Assembly: GCA_019279435.1 (NCBI GenBank)
Contig: JAAALK010000082.1
Coordinates: 15,392,594 to 15,456,593 of the forward strand
DNA length: 64,000 bases
Origin: Zizania palustris
Taxonomy: Eukaryota; Streptophyta; Magnoliopsida; Poales; Poaceae
Reading direction: 5' to 3'
The notes under the pieces were generated by a model. The model was not told the origin of the DNA. It searched no databases and saw only the letters and a program-made list of their open reading frames with translations. A program made the position numbers and the translations under genes. Shown here one piece after another: positions 12,589 through 24,045 of the stretch (its first letter is position 1; each line of letters begins with the position of its first letter).

Positions 12589-13647
12589 GACTTCTTGAAG
12601 GACCGTTGACGAAGATGAAGCCATCCTTCGGAACCATCCTTCGGAGCCATCCATCTTCCGACCTAGCATATTCCTCAAAGTAGGCCATTAGTTGCGCTAC
12701 TGAGGAAATATGCTTCCGGTGAAGCTTGTTGAGGAGGCCTGCATTTGTGACTCCTTCCTTGGTTGCATCAACTACGGATGATGTGGACAACCCACTTATC
12801 TATGACTTCGTATGGGCGAAGCGCTTGAAAAATTGTTGCAAAGTTTCTCCAGGTTGCTGTTTACATGAAAAAGACTCTCGGTAGACATAGGGGGCACGAA
12901 GGTCCCTTGAAAGTAACTCACAAACTTCCTTCTCAATTGCTCCCAAGATCAAATTGATCCTGGTTTCAAAGACCAGAACTAACATAGAGCAACTCCTTCG
13001 AGCGCAAGGGGGAAACACTTCGCCATCTTGTCTCGAACCCCTCCGCTAGCTTTGATTGCTAAAGCATAAGAGCGGGAGAATTCCCCGGGATCTTCCTCTA
13101 TAGAGTACTTGCATAGCTTCGAAGTCCTGAATTTGGGGTCAAAGCGCGCCTTTTGCAAGTCTGGGTGTAGCGGAGATTCATCATCGAAAGAATCATTCTT
13201 ATTGCTTCTCTGAATCTCAGAGGCTTCGGGATAGAAGGTAGGACCGTCATCTTGAGGTATCTCCGGTATGATAGGGCTAGCCTGAGGGCGAAGCCTGTCG
13301 ATAGCTTCCTGTCTCCAGCTTCTCACTTCGGCCTAGAGACGAGCCATCTAGATCGCCACGTCGTTAGGACGGTCTTCATTTCATCCAGACGGGACCTCCA
13401 GGTCATGAGAACTGAAGAAATCAGTTCGGAGCACAAACGGAGCCGCGGGAGAGGCTCTGTCAGTTCGGAGCATGGATGGAGTCTCAAGAGGGGCTCCTTA
13501 TGCTCGAGGAAGAGTATTCGTTTTAGGAGTTTGAGGTGGGGGGACCATGGAGGGTCCTCTGACCTCGGTGGTGTTCGAAGACCTTAACCCAGAGGTTCGA
13601 GAAGACCTCCGGAGGGGACTAGTGCCTAGCCTCCACTTAGGAGGCAT
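12589..13647 (-). pseudogene. Gyp-1 gag, N-terminal part
   Basis: The ATG at 13647 (MPPKWR) matches the Gyp-2 gag start (MPPKRS). The capsid-like region is readable in pieces: SPLHPDLQKARFDPKF, KLCKYS, DPGEFSRSYALAI, MAKCFPLALEGVA, PGETLQQFFKRFAHTKS, then AYFEEYARSEDGWLRR near 12630. Frameshifts near 12990 and 12790 break it. It is the retroelement capsid precursor region, which would form virus-like particles in the cytoplasm. Confidence 0.82.
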
Positions 13648-13690
13648 GGCTCTAGGAAAGGATTGGTAGAGAATGAAGTTTTTGTACTAG

Positions 13691-13711
13691 GTTCCCCACG
13701 GACGGTGCCAA
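13691..13711 (-). promoter_or_regulatory. Gyp-1 primer binding site
   Basis: The minus strand reads TTGGCACCGTCCGTGGGGAA directly inside the 5' LTR. It corresponds to TTCGCGCCGTCCGTGGGGAA in Gyp-2. It should be complementary to a tRNA 3' end; I do not assign the tRNA with certainty. Confidence 0.75.
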
Positions 13712-13712
13712 C

Positions 13713-14235
13713 TGTTGGTATAAAAGATTACGCTAACAGGTTTAAAGAACTAGAAAGATTAACAAACAGAGAGTCTGTTTAAGAAGACTATTCCAAGCCT
13801 CCGAATAGGATAATAGCTTGAGATAGTTCGAAGTGTGTATTGAATATCTCCGTATTTGATACCCTTTATAGAGCGAAGAGGGGTATTTATAGACAGAATA
13901 CATAGCGAAAAGACTCATTTACCCTCTAATTACAACTGACTAAGAAGATATTGTTTAATATTCTTCGTAGGGTTAAAAGAGTAAAATACTAGTCTAATCA
14001 GTGAGAAGATAGTTCTTCCGTCCTTGTTGGCAGTGCCCCTTTGGGTGAAGAGGCTTCGGGAGGCTCCGTCACACCGAAATCTTGACGGAGGCCTTCACTA
14101 TAGAGGGCTCCAAATACTGCGAAGTCTTGATACTTTTAGCATCTTGCCAGATAAAGCTTCTAACTTTGTTTCTTCTGCTTATATTGATATTGAAGTTTCC
14201 TTGACCTCTAGAGGATGAAATATTTTCCCCCAACA
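13713..14235 (-). repeat. Gyp-1 5' LTR
   Basis: This 523-bp LTR on the minus strand runs from TGTTGGGGGAAAATATTTCA (14235 end) to TAGCGTAATCTTTTATACCA next to ACA (13713 end). It shares both ends with the 494-bp Gyp-2 LTRs, so they are one family. The minus strand has TATAAATACC near 13896, a probable TATA box of the element. Confidence 0.92.
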
Positions 14236-15137
14236 AGTGTGGTTCTTTCTCTCAACAACCCCATTTTGTTAAGGAACCCGCGGAGCAGAAAATTGATGTT
14301 CAATGCCATGCTCAAGAAAAAAATCAACAAAGAAACCATTCTTGAACTCGGTGCCATTATCACTTCTAATTGCTTTCAATGCACATGGGAGTTCATTAAA
14401 TAGTCTCAAAGCTAAGCTCCGAAAGTGTGAAAACACTTCATCCTTGCTTACAAGAAAGAAGACCCAAGAGTAATTGTACTAGTCATCCACTACGACAAGG
14501 ACATACCATTTACCACCTAAAGAACTAACCCGGGAAGGACTTACAGTGTCCATATGAAGAATCTCTCTAGGTTGTTCTGTCATCACCATATTGATTGGTG
14601 AATGAGAGGCGGCAACCATCTTTCCAAGTCGACAAGGAGCACAAATAAGGTTCTTCTCAAATTTGAGCTTAGGCAATCCTCGAATCAGATCTGGGGCACT
14701 CAAACGAGCAAGCAAATCAAAGCTCATATGCCCTAGTCTCCTATGCCACATCTAGAGCTCAGAAGATGGTTCAGCAATAAGGAAATGAGAAGAACAAAAT
14801 TACTCAAATATAAATCAGCTCCAAAAACTCTCCCAACTCTTAAAATCTTGCAAATAAAAGCATCATAAGAATTAAGTAATTGAGAAGTATCACGTCCAAA
14901 GTGTACCTCCAAACCCTCATCAAGTAACTGAGATACATAAAGCAAATTGTATCCCAAATCCTCAACCAAAGCGACATTTTTAAGAGTGAAATTTTCATTG
15001 ATTTTAATCGTACCTTGGCCTTTCACTCTACTCTTTCAATTGTTTCCGAAAGTGATGAATTCTCGTCGCTGGGTCAAGGTGAAGTTGTAGAACCATGAAT
15101 ATTTCCCGGTCATATGGTGCGAACAACTGGAATCCAT
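14236..15137 (-). pseudogene. Cop-2 protease and integrase fragment
   Basis: The protease region starts at MDSSCSHHMTG near 15137. The usual DSG active-site triad reads DSS, so the enzyme was probably already impaired. The integrase has the zinc-binding part (MWHRRLGHM ... CAPC), then HMDT (first Asp), SDNGTEF (second Asp) and NGVVERKN (Glu), which is the last piece before the Gyp-1 junction at 14236. Stop codons are present after VVVDD and before QNGVVE. Normally protease matures the polyprotein and integrase joins cDNA to nuclear DNA. Confidence 0.83.
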
Positions 15138-15559
15138 GATCCACTTGTTCTGTAGGCCTCCGTGTGTTCTCTACATAGAACAATAAAATCTCGAGTGCTT
15201 AGTGCTGGAGTTAGTAACAAATTGTTTAGGAATCCAATACTGAAAAACTCGAGAGTCTGGCAAAATAGTAGACTGTGCAGGATATGATTCATAATGATAA
15301 ATGCGAGGTTAATTTTCGAAGCGCGAGCCTGCAAAGCGATGAGGTATCCCAAACTGACGTGGACGAAAACCACTAACATGTGGTCTAACATCATATGAAG
15401 CATGATGTACACCCCAATGAGCAAAGTCTCTCATGTGACCATGGGGAGCCTCAAAATTAGAATGATAGCGATAATCACACTCATGCAAACCTACATATGG
15501 GTAATATATGTCCTAAAAGTTCATCGCTTGAGCACGTCGTTCATCCTTGATACGATGAT

Positions 15560-17065
15560 AACAAAACCCAACCAAATAACCTACTCACTAACAATAGGAG
15601 CAATGATACACTTTCTTGGGAGTAGATGATAAGGTTTCAGGTGCAAATCTCACAAACTTTCTGGGTTTCTTCTTAGGATCTATCTTTGGTGGTGGTATAG
15701 TTTTCTTTGTAGGTTGGGTAGGATTCTTGCCTTTTTGAGTGGTGTCTAACTGGGCTCTCTCTTTCTCAAGGGTAGAAGGTGGAGTGAACACAATTTTTAT
15801 CGAAGTGTTTTGTGTTGTCCTCTCATAACCCAACCCTAGAGGTAACCCTGCCCTGCCAGCACACATTTTTGTTATAGCCAAAAGCAAATCCATTTTACCC
15901 TTCTCTTCGGTACATTTATCCACCATGGAAACAAGGTAATCATTTTCACACATGAGTTTTTCGACTTGCTCTCTAGCAAAGTTGAGTTGATCCTTAAGGG
16001 TGATGTAGGTGGAACAAGTCAGCTGCACATCCTTAGAACACTCAGCACTCTCCAATCTAGCCTTAAGTTCATCAACACGCTTATCCCTAAATTTTATGCT
16101 TTCAATGAGTAAAGGATAGTTCATGCATTCATTGATGACAACAGGACTAGACTCCACCTCCAAAAGCAGCTTGTGAGCAATTTCAAGTTTTTCAATAATT
16201 TTAGCATGAATCAAACGCAGCTGAGCAAGTTCACTCATTGCAACAAGACAAGACTCACATTCAGCATTTTCAGACATAGATTTTAGCTTGACAAGTTCAA
16301 TGGAAATAGATCCTAGCCTGAATTTTAGTTCCTTTCGTTCTTTAGCGGCTTGTTTAAGTAATCTATACTAAGAGATGATAGCATCATGTAATTCATCATT
16401 TTTAACAAGGATCTAGTCACGTGATAGATATACCTCAGATGAGTCTAGCTCATCGCTGCTAAGGATGTCGTTGGCCATGAAGCAAAGGCCGGTGAAGTAT
16501 TTTTTTCTTCTTCTCCTTCTTTTCCTCATTCTTGGGAGGCTCCTCCTCATCCGAGTTTGTCTCCTCACCTGATGAACGGTCGATGTCACTAATGGCGGCC
16601 ACAAAATCTCTAGCTACCTTTTTAGCCTCTTTTCCGTGCTTCCCTTTGAAGAAAGGTTTCTTGTCCCTTTTCTAGTGTTTGTGCTTATTTTAATTTTTAA
16701 TTTTTACTTTTGGGCAATTAGCTTTAATGTGATTAAGATCTCCGCACTCAAAACATCACGAGACCCTCCTTTTCTTTGATCTCAACTATCATTATAGAAT
16801 TGGGTGAACTTTTTGACTATGAGGACAAGCTCCTCGTCGTCCAATGTGTCCACCTGTTCTTTAGTGATAGAGACCAAAGAACACAAGGCAAAACCTCCAG
16901 AAAAATCACAAACTCCAGAACCACCAGAAAAATTACCTCCAGATGAGGTGCCACTGCTAGAACCGGAAACTAGTTCCATGGATGGTGGAAAAGAGTTCCC
17001 AACTCTAGAACGAGATGCCTTGGAAGTCTCGGTGGACTTAAGCTTACTGAAGAGCTCGTCGCAAG
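15560..17065 (-). pseudogene. Cop-2 gag, central and C-terminal part
   Basis: Minus-strand pieces align with Cop-7 gag: MTCDELFSKLK at 17069, a Ser/Gly-rich linker, FTGLCFMA near 16490, a Leu/Glu/Lys-rich coiled-coil segment (16277-15760), a Lys/Pro-rich basic stretch, then the beginning of a CCHC knuckle (YHCSYC) near 15590. Frames change several times. The zinc-knuckle region near 16720-16760 is recognisable but interrupted. Confidence 0.75.
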
Positions 17066-17551
17066 TCAATGTGTCGTAGCTTGCTGACTCTTCAATACTC
17101 TATCAAGATCTGAATAAGCTAAAGTCCAAGTGGAGCGCAAGTTGCTCACAATCCCATCAAATCGAGCAAACATGGCGTCTATAGATTCACTTGGGCCTTG
17201 CACAAACATTTGATATTCTTGAGTATATGTGCTTTGGCGCCTAGCCTTAATCTGAGCAGTGTCCTCATGAAAAGTCATCAGAGTGGTGAAAATTTCGCAT
17301 GCAGTTCGTAGGTGTTGGACCCTATCAAACTCATTACGAATCAGACTAATGAACATTATGTTTCTTGCCTTGTTGTTACAATCGTATTGTTCCTTTTCAG
17401 CCTGAGTGGTGCAAGTTTTAGGGATCACATATCGGGAATCAACAATGTCCCATATAGCACTTTCTTGGCTTAGTAAGTAAGCCTCCATGTGCACCTTCCA
17501 ATAAGAAAAATCATGACCATCAAACACCAGAATCTTGGTATTTTTCTTCAT
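17066..17551 (-). CDS. Cop-2 gag N-terminal fragment
   Basis: 161 codons begin with an ATG next to the PBS. The protein has the Copia gag signature: DFSYWKVHMEAYLLSQ, QYDCNNKARNIMF, FDRVQHLRTACEI, QIKARRQSTYTQEYQMF and SIDAMFARFDGIVSNLRS. It aligns with Cop-7 gag residues 1 to about 150. About 20 residues present in Cop-7 before DTLTCDELFS are missing, and the frame ends early. This is a truncated remnant, not a working gag. Confidence 0.8.
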   Translation of the reverse strand: MKKNTKILVFDGHDFSYWKVHMEAYLLSQESAIWDIVDSRYVIPKTCTTQAEKEQYDCNNKARNIMFISLIRNEFDRVQHLRTACEIFTTLMTFHEDTAQIKARRQSTYTQEYQMFVQGPSESIDAMFARFDGIVSNLRSTWTLAYSDLDRVLKSQQATTH

Positions 17552-17600
17552 GTCGCCAATAGATCACAAAACCGGTTAAGGTCAACTGTTGATCTAACTG

Positions 17601-17612
17601 GCTCTAATACTA
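17601..17612 (-). promoter_or_regulatory. Cop-2 primer binding site (mutated)
   Basis: The minus strand reads TAGTATTAGAGC beside the 5' LTR, two changes from the initiator-Met tRNA complement TGGTATCAGAGC seen in plant Copia elements. Confidence 0.75.
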
Positions 17613-17614
17613 AT

Positions 17615-19773
17615 TGTAGGATCGGAATAGGTGACTAGAGAGGGGTGAATAGGCGCCTCAACAAATTCTTGCGAATACGATGGCATTTTCAAATCACCGA
17701 ACACACCTCTAAAAGAGCAAGCGGAAGCATATGTAACAACACAGCAAAATCTCTAATAAAACAGGTGCTATCACCCTCCTGTATGACATGATGTGAAATG
17801 ACAGATTGAGAGATCGCAAGCACTATATTTTTTCTTCTGGTCGGACAATGAAACACTGACTCACTTTAGTCGGACTTTGATGTACCGACAACTGATGTTT
17901 GTCGGAGAACCAAACACTGATTAACCTTGTAGTGTTTCAATCAACCACAGAAATCAAAAGATGAAGAACAAATTTGATAGTGCAGATACTACAATCAAGT
18001 TCTGGTGATGCTTCTCATCTGATGATTCATTTTGCACAATGGCAGAGAATAATTGAATCAAAACAAATATCAACGGATGAAATCATACACATCAAAACTA
18101 CTGTATGACTGAAACAATCCCTCTTGCTGAGCAATACTGCACAAATATTATTTAGAGATGCAGTACAAATCTGATCCGAAAGATTAATTCATTTAGCAAG
18201 ATTTGTTCCAAGTAACACATTGAATAACAATCGTAGCAGAGGCCTTTGGCAGAAAATTCAAAAGAAAATTAGATGATGAATAGTAAGTACCCTAGCACAG
18301 TATCCAAGTGCTAGCGCTGAGAACTTGATGCAGGCGGAAAACATTTGGCTGACGCTAGGCACCAACGTTAAAAATAACCAGTAATGCAAGTGTCGGACAG
18401 AGGCTCAAGAACAAGAAGAACTCAAGTAAATCAGAACACCACACATGCACCTGAACTGAACACGGAACTTGTTAGATTAATTCCAAAAAGACAAGAGAAG
18501 CATCTACTTGACAACAATTAATCAGATGGAGATATCCCTGATGTCATGCTTCTCAAGATGATGAGAAACCAGTCCAGGACTGTTGGGAGAATACATCAAA
18601 AACAGTTTGGTATTGTCTAAAACAGCAAGACATGTTTATCAAGGCAGAATGAGAAAAGATGGTAGCAAAAATTATCTTCCATTCGCAAACCAGAGCAAGT
18701 TCATACAGCAATTCAGATGTGCCAAAATGGTCAGAGAATAAAAGAGACAAATCCAATTTGAAGCAACCAGAGGAAGAAAAATCGGATACACACAACTTGG
18801 AAAAAACAAAAACCGTGCGTACCAGGCATGGCATGTGGTGGCTCTAGACTTGGCGCTGGTGACTCCTGTGGTGGTGGCAAGGAATAGCTTCGATATGCTA
18901 CTCCAATAAGGAGAATTACAGCAACGACGACAATCAACTAAAAAACAACCGGCACAAGCAAAATAGCAGAGAGACTAAAAGAGAATAAATTTTTTGATAC
19001 AATTCTGAGCCCCCAAAAAGTTCAGCCTAAACCCCAAGGCATGAGGTCCCTTTTATAGGCAATCCTATAAAAGTATTTTCCAAAATGCCATTAGGGTTTA
19101 ATTACAAAGTAATTACCTAAATACCCTTGTGTATTTTCAGAATTAATAATTCTAAAAAATACACAAAAGTCTACACCTATTTATTACATATTCTTTTAGT
19201 GTTTTTTCAGAATTAAAAATTCATGAAAATACTAAAAGATTACACTTAATCTAGATGAATAAACAGAAAAATAAACTCCTATTTATTGTAATTTAAAAAC
19301 ATTTTCTGATACGACGGTTTTCAGCCGAAATCGACAAAGCCTTCCAAATCTTCGACATGTGTCACCCGTCTGCGGACTCGACTGCCAGCAAGTCTCTCCC
19401 ACTCTCGATCCCTTGAGTCGTCTTATCACTTGCACTAGCCTCCCTTTAGCTGACTTGGTCAACACGCTGTCATGATCATCAGTTCATCCATTATTTCATC
19501 CATATCTTGCCTCATCTCCATGTGTACGCTTGAGATCACCCTCAACTTCACTTCGCTTCCTTGACCATCTGACATCGAGCTCCTTGCCTGACTCTAATCA
19601 CCCGCCATCGACAATTGACTAGCATCTCAACCCTACACACATGAGACAAGAAAAACACGTACCTCCATGCAACCCATACCATTACTCATACAACCAGACA
19701 GATCAGACAAACAATCTTGTCAATCACTCATCATCAAGATAAAACCACAGTGCAAGCCTCACGTGGTTTCTCA
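17615..19773 (-). repeat. Cop-2 5' LTR (Sirevirus type)
   Basis: This 2159-bp LTR starts TGTAGGATCGGAATAGGTGA at 17615 (after the PBS) and ends GTGGTTTCTCA at 19773. It is family-related to 1-677, 9955-12588 and 60721-62383. It holds no retroelement protein sequence. Plus-strand TTTTATAGGC near 19053 mirrors the TATA-containing part seen in the sibling LTRs. ORFs such as 18553-18834 are not conserved in the sibling LTRs and are not called. Confidence 0.88.
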
Positions 19774-20620
19774 CTAGGAAAAAGTCAACAAAGAAACTAT
19801 TCTTAAACTTGGTGCAATTATCACTTCTGATTGCTTTCAATGCACTAGGGAGTTCAGTGAATAGTCTCAAAACTAAGCTCCGGAAGTGTGAAAAAACTTC
19901 ATCCTTGCTTGCAAGAAAGAAGACCCAAGAGTAACAGGAGTAGTCATCCACCACGACAAGGGCATACCATTTTCCACCTAATGAACTAACCCGAGAAGGA
20001 CCTATAGTGTCCATATGGAGAAGTTCTTTGGGTTGTTCTATCATCACCACATTGATTGGTGAATGAGAGGTGGCCACCATCTTTCCATGTTGACAAGGAG
20101 CACAAACAAGATTCTTCTCAAACTTGAGATTGGGCAATCATCGGATCAGACCCAGAGCACTGAGTTGAGCGGGCAAATCAAAGCTCATATGCTCTAGCCT
20201 CCTATGCCACTTCCAGAGCTCAGAAGAAGGTTTAGCAATAAAGCAATGAGAAGAACCAAAAGACTCAGAAAAATCAGCTCCAAATACCCTCTCTATTCAT
20301 GAAATCTTACAAACCTAAGTGCTAGAGGAATCGAGAACTAGTGAAGTATCACGTCTAAAATATACTTCCAAGCCCTCATCAAGCAACTGAGATACAAAAA
20401 GCAAATTGTATCCCAAATCCTCAACCAAAGCGACATCTTTGAGAATAAAATTTTCCTTAATTCTAACCATACAAGTACCTATCACTCTACTCCTTCGATA
20501 GTTGCTGAAGGTGATGTACTCACGTCGCTGGGTTAAAGTAAGGCTGGAGAACCATGATGTCTTCCCAGTCATATGGCGTGAACAACCAGAATCCATGATC
20601 CACTTGTTCTCCAGGCCTTC
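19774..20620 (-). pseudogene. Cop-1 protease and integrase start
   Basis: Protease: MDSGCSRHMTG at 20596 keeps the D-S-G active site, followed by NLLFVSQLLDEGLEVYF. Integrase: the zinc-binding Cys pair CAPC, then LLHMDTIGP (first Asp), KWYALVVVDDYSCYSWVFFL, and SDNCTKF, a degraded form of SDNGTEF. It ends at 19774 where the Cop-2 LTR begins, so the catalytic Glu lies outside. The histidine of LGHM reads LEHM. Stops and a frameshift lie near 20320-20140. Confidence 0.82.
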
Positions 20621-20629
20621 ATCTACAAC

Positions 20630-21913
20630 CTACACAAAGTGAGAAAATCTCGAATGCTCAGTGCTGTGGTGAGTGAAAAACTGACGTGGTAACCAGCACT
20701 GAGAAACTCGAGTTACAGGCAAAGCATTAGTAGACTGTCTACGCACAGGATATGAACCATGATAAAAAGTGTGAGGTCTAACCAAATGGCAAGAATAATA
20801 AGTATGACAATGTCTCCTAACCTGTCGAGGATCAAAACCACTAATATGTGGTCTAGCACCATATGAGTCATAGTGTATCCCACGATGGACAAATCCTCTC
20901 ATGTGAGCATGAGGAGCCTCAAGAAAGCGAGAACGAGAATGAGAGACAGGCTCATGTATACAAATAGGTGGATGATATATGTCCCTTGTCCCCATATCCC
21001 AAGAACGTTGCTCATCCTTCATGCGATGAAAACAGAAACCAACCAAGTGTCCGAACCTCTAGCAATATGAGCAATGAAAAATCTTTTTGGGGCAGGTGCA
21101 TGGTTCTTGGGAGCAATCCTTACATGCTCTCTTGGTTCTTGCTGAGGGGCTTTCTTTGGTGGAGGTGGTGCTTTTTTGGTAGGTTGGATGGGTTTCTTGG
21201 CTTTCTAAGGAGTATCTAACTAGGCTCTCTCTTTCTCTAGGGTACTGGGTGAAGTGAATACTATTTTGCTCTTAATGTCTATAGTGGTTCTCTCAAAACC
21301 CAACACTAAAGCTAACCCTGTCTTGTCAGCACACATCTTGGTCTTGACCAATAGCAAATCCGTCCTACCCTTTCCCTCATGGCATTTGTTTCCCACAGAA
21401 AGAAGATATTCATTTTCAGTCATGGGATTTTCAACTTGCCCTCTAGCAAAGTTGAGTTGGTCCTTAAGGGTAATGCAGGTGGGACAAGCAGGCTGCACAT
21501 CCTTAGAACTCTCAACACTCTCCAATCTAGCCTCTAACTCCTTAACATGTTTGTCTCTAAAATTAATGCTATCAATAAACAAAGGACAATTTGAACAATC
21601 ATCAGAAAAAATAGGTCTGAACTACACCACAATGAGTTGTTTCTGTGCACTCTCAAGCTTATCCATAGTTTGAGCATGCACAATATATAGCTCGGCAAGC
21701 TCAGTCATGACCACCAAACAAGACTCACATTCAACATCATCATACTTAGACCTAAGCATGGCAAGTTCATTTGATACAAATTCAAGCTTAAGTAGGTTTT
21801 CTTGTCCCTCTTCTGGTACCTGTACTCATTCTCATCTTTCTTTTTGAGTTTAGGGCAGTTAGCTTTAATATGTTATGTATCCCCACACTCAAAGCACCCG
21901 TGAGAGCCTCCTC
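20630..21913 (-). pseudogene. Cop-1 gag C-terminal part
   Basis: The minus strand carries the first CCHC knuckle start (GCFECGDT near 21890, next to the Cop-5 junction), a coiled-coil-like segment (FRDKHVKELEARLESVESSKD, 21582-21220), a Pro/Lys-rich stretch and a second knuckle region (HLVGFCFHRMKDEQRSWD near 21040). An arginine- and histidine-rich section precedes protease. The same order occurs in Cop-7. Several stops are present. Confidence 0.77.
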
Positions 21914-23430
21914 TGTAGGACCGAAAGTAGCGACCAGAGGGGGGTGAATGGGCGCCTAAAAATTTCTTACTAAACTATATGCTAATCCCAACACCCAAAC
22001 AAAGTTAACCAGACAAATAATATTAGCAGACCAAAATACCAGAACTAAGATCGTCTAGCCTAAAAATGACAGATGTCCTAATTAAAATAATATCTCAAGA
22101 TAAACTAATTAAAATAATATCATGAAATATTTATATTGCAGTCTAGAAGTAAACTACTAATCAAATTAATAAAGCATGAATCATCCAGAAATTAATTCAG
22201 AAATAAATCTAAAAAATTTCATGTAAATCTAGAATAAAAAAATATTACTAGGGCTAATAATATTTTTCTTTTTATATGAGCAGATTATACAGATAAAAAT
22301 AATACGAGATAACTAATAAAATTTAACAAATTAAACTAACAACGGAATTTCAAAATAGATTTTCAGCTAATTAATTAATAGATGATTATCTCTAAACTAA
22401 TCTACCAAGAAAATAGGAAACTAACCTGCATTGAAAAATAATAATATTTTTTTGTTTGCCGGAAGGATGAACCGAACCGTGCGCCTGGATTTCTGCGTGC
22501 GACGAAGAACGAGAAGAACGCCACGTCGTGGGGCCCGCCAAAGACAGCAGCTGTGACAGAAGAAAATTTTTTCAGCGATCTTGTGGCCTTTCTCCGCCCG
22601 ACGCTTGTGCTTCCTTGCGTGTCTTCCTTCACGGGAGAAAAAATTGCATGCTAGGAGCTATGGCCAAAAGCCTATTCTGCTTCCATGTGAGAGAGAAGCA
22701 AAACTACGCCTGGTACTCGCCGTGGGGCCGTCCGTTGCCAAAAGCTGCCGCTTGCAAAAGAAACTGCCGGCGGAGAGAAAAAATTCGACGATGGTGACGA
22801 AGGAAAAATAGGAGATCTGAAAAAACTTGATGCCGAACCAAACTCGTGGACTGTAGATTAATTCTTTTCAAAAACAATCATATATCCCCAAAGGGATAGG
22901 TGCCTATTTATAGGCAAATCCTAATACATGAAAAGACTACTTTACCCTCGGGTAAAATAAACTAACTCTAAAATAAATTCCGAAAATTACTAAATTATTC
23001 TTAGAAAAAATAACTGACTCGAATAAAAATATTCTAAACTTAAAAACTAAATATTAATATCCTAAAAACAAATTAAACATAGATCGTCAGTTTTACGCCG
23101 AAACTGACAAAGCGTCCACCGTCTTCGCACCAGGTACCCGGATTGGGCCGACCTGACCCCGCAGCTTCCTCAGCCCGGCAATCGCTCGCCGCCCGTGTAC
23201 CTGAGTCAAACCCAGTCAACAGACCAGTGGATCATCTGCCGCTCCTAGCCATGTACCCGGATTGGGCCAGCCCGACTCCGTGCCTCCTTTGCCCGGCCGT
23301 CGCTCACTGCCCGTGTACCTGAGTCACATGCGCCTCAGACTCAGCAGGTCTTCATCTCTCATTGACTTCCGTTGACAATCACTCATCACATCTGGAATAT
23401 CAAAACCATATTCTTCAACATGGTTTCTCA
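21914..23430 (-). repeat. Cop-5 LTR
   Basis: This 1517-bp LTR has TGTAGGACCGAAAGTAGCGA at the left edge and ACATGGTTTCTCA at the right edge. The AT-rich left third and the right end with two ACCCGGATTGGGCC segments (near 23147 and 23252) are distinctive. CTATTTATAGGC near 22910 reads GCCTATAAATAG on the minus strand, a likely TATA box. Open frames 22402-22811 are low-support and not called. Confidence 0.82.
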
Positions 23431-23900
23431 ATCTCCCCCTTGATGAGTGCATTGTCAACACCCTTTTTCAGCTCATCTCCAGAACCTGCAAAACACGTGG
23501 AAACAGGAAAACAAAGACAAAAAAATAGAAGAAAGAAAATAAAAGTTTAACCCTAATGACCAAAAGCCAAACAGAAGCAAGAAAATGGGTCATTATGGTT
23601 AACCAAAATAAAGACTCAAAAACAAGTGCAATCTCAGAATTACCAACAAGGAACTCCCCCTGAAATAAATCCCAGAGAATGGGTCATTATGGTTAACCAA
23701 AAATAAAGACTCAAAAACAAGTGCAATCTCAGAATTACCAACAAGGAACTCCCCCTGAAATAAATCCCAGAGAAAGCTAAAAATATATCCAAAATTTCTC
23801 CCCCTTGTTGACAATTGGACTCATCAAGTGAGACTAAATGCACTCTAAAGAGACATAGACACAAACTCCCCCTGAAATGCAGCTCCCCCTCAAAATATGC
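23431..23900 (-). repeat. Cop-5 multiple polypurine tracts
   Basis: The plus strand has TCTCCCCCTT next to the LTR (23432), then further CTCCCCCT or equivalent at about 23655, 23750, 23802, 23868 and 23882; on the minus strand these are AGGGGGAG. Repeated PPT-like motifs between pol and the 3' LTR are known for Sireviruses, so this supports the lineage call. The first is the probable functional PPT. Confidence 0.75.
23585..23773. repeat. Two-copy tandem duplication of about 94 bp in the Cop-5 3' region
   Basis: GGGTCATTATGGTTAACC recurs at 23587 and 23681. The copies differ by one inserted A in the second. Each copy contains one CTCCCCCT tract, so the duplication increased the PPT count. The frames 23599-23903 come from this repeat and are not genes. 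Confidence 0.9.
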
Positions 23901-24045
23901 CATGAATGCAGATGGGGTGCAGGTGGAGTGTGAAAAGCATGCTTCTTAGATATGATTGACTGCTATTACAACATCTAACAGGTATAGCAAAAGATATACT
24001 ATCTAAGATACATGACATGATCAGTGCAACAGATGATATCTAAAG

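Larger units (their letters stand above)
678..14235 (-). mobile_element. Gyp-1: Tat-type Ty3/Gypsy retrotransposon, decayed and interrupted
   Basis: Reading on the minus strand the order is 5' LTR (13713-14235), PBS, gag (13647 down to 9286, interrupted), protease, RT, RNase H and integrase (9340 down to 5816), tandem-repeat spacer, antisense genes, PPT and a partial 3' LTR (678-956). It is homologous throughout to Gyp-2. It was inserted into the integrase of the Sirevirus Cop-2, just after the codons for the catalytic Glu (NGVVERKN). The right-hand TSD should be AGTGT at 14236-14240; the left copy is outside the window. Many stops, frameshifts and deletions show it is dead and much older than Gyp-2. 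Confidence 0.9.
14236..19773 (-). mobile_element. Cop-2: Sirevirus-type Copia element, 5' half in the window
   Basis: The minus-strand order is 5' LTR (17615-19773), PBS, gag (17551 down to about 15560), protease and the first two thirds of integrase, stopping at 14236 where Gyp-1 is inserted. The rest of pol and the 3' LTR lie left of the window. It was inserted into the integrase of Cop-1 at 19773/19774. Gag and pol pieces align with Cop-7. Sequence is decayed but domain order is normal. Confidence 0.87.
21914..24045 (-). mobile_element. Cop-5: truncated Sirevirus remnant (3' LTR plus 3' region)
   Basis: An LTR (21914-23430) is followed on the plus strand by about 600 bp of Sirevirus 3' untranslated sequence with repeated CTCCCCCT motifs. 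Cop-1 gag resumes at about 24046 (KFTRF on the minus strand). The LTR body differs from the other Sirevirus LTRs here, so it is a different subfamily and not the Cop-1 3' LTR. No gag, pol, PBS or second LTR remains; a deletion must have removed them. No matching TSD is visible. Confidence 0.75.

Noticed and set aside
21914..23430. 3' LTR of Cop-1
   Set aside because: The body differs from the Cop-1 5' LTR, and Cop-1 gag continues on both sides of 21914-24045, so it belongs to a separate insertion.
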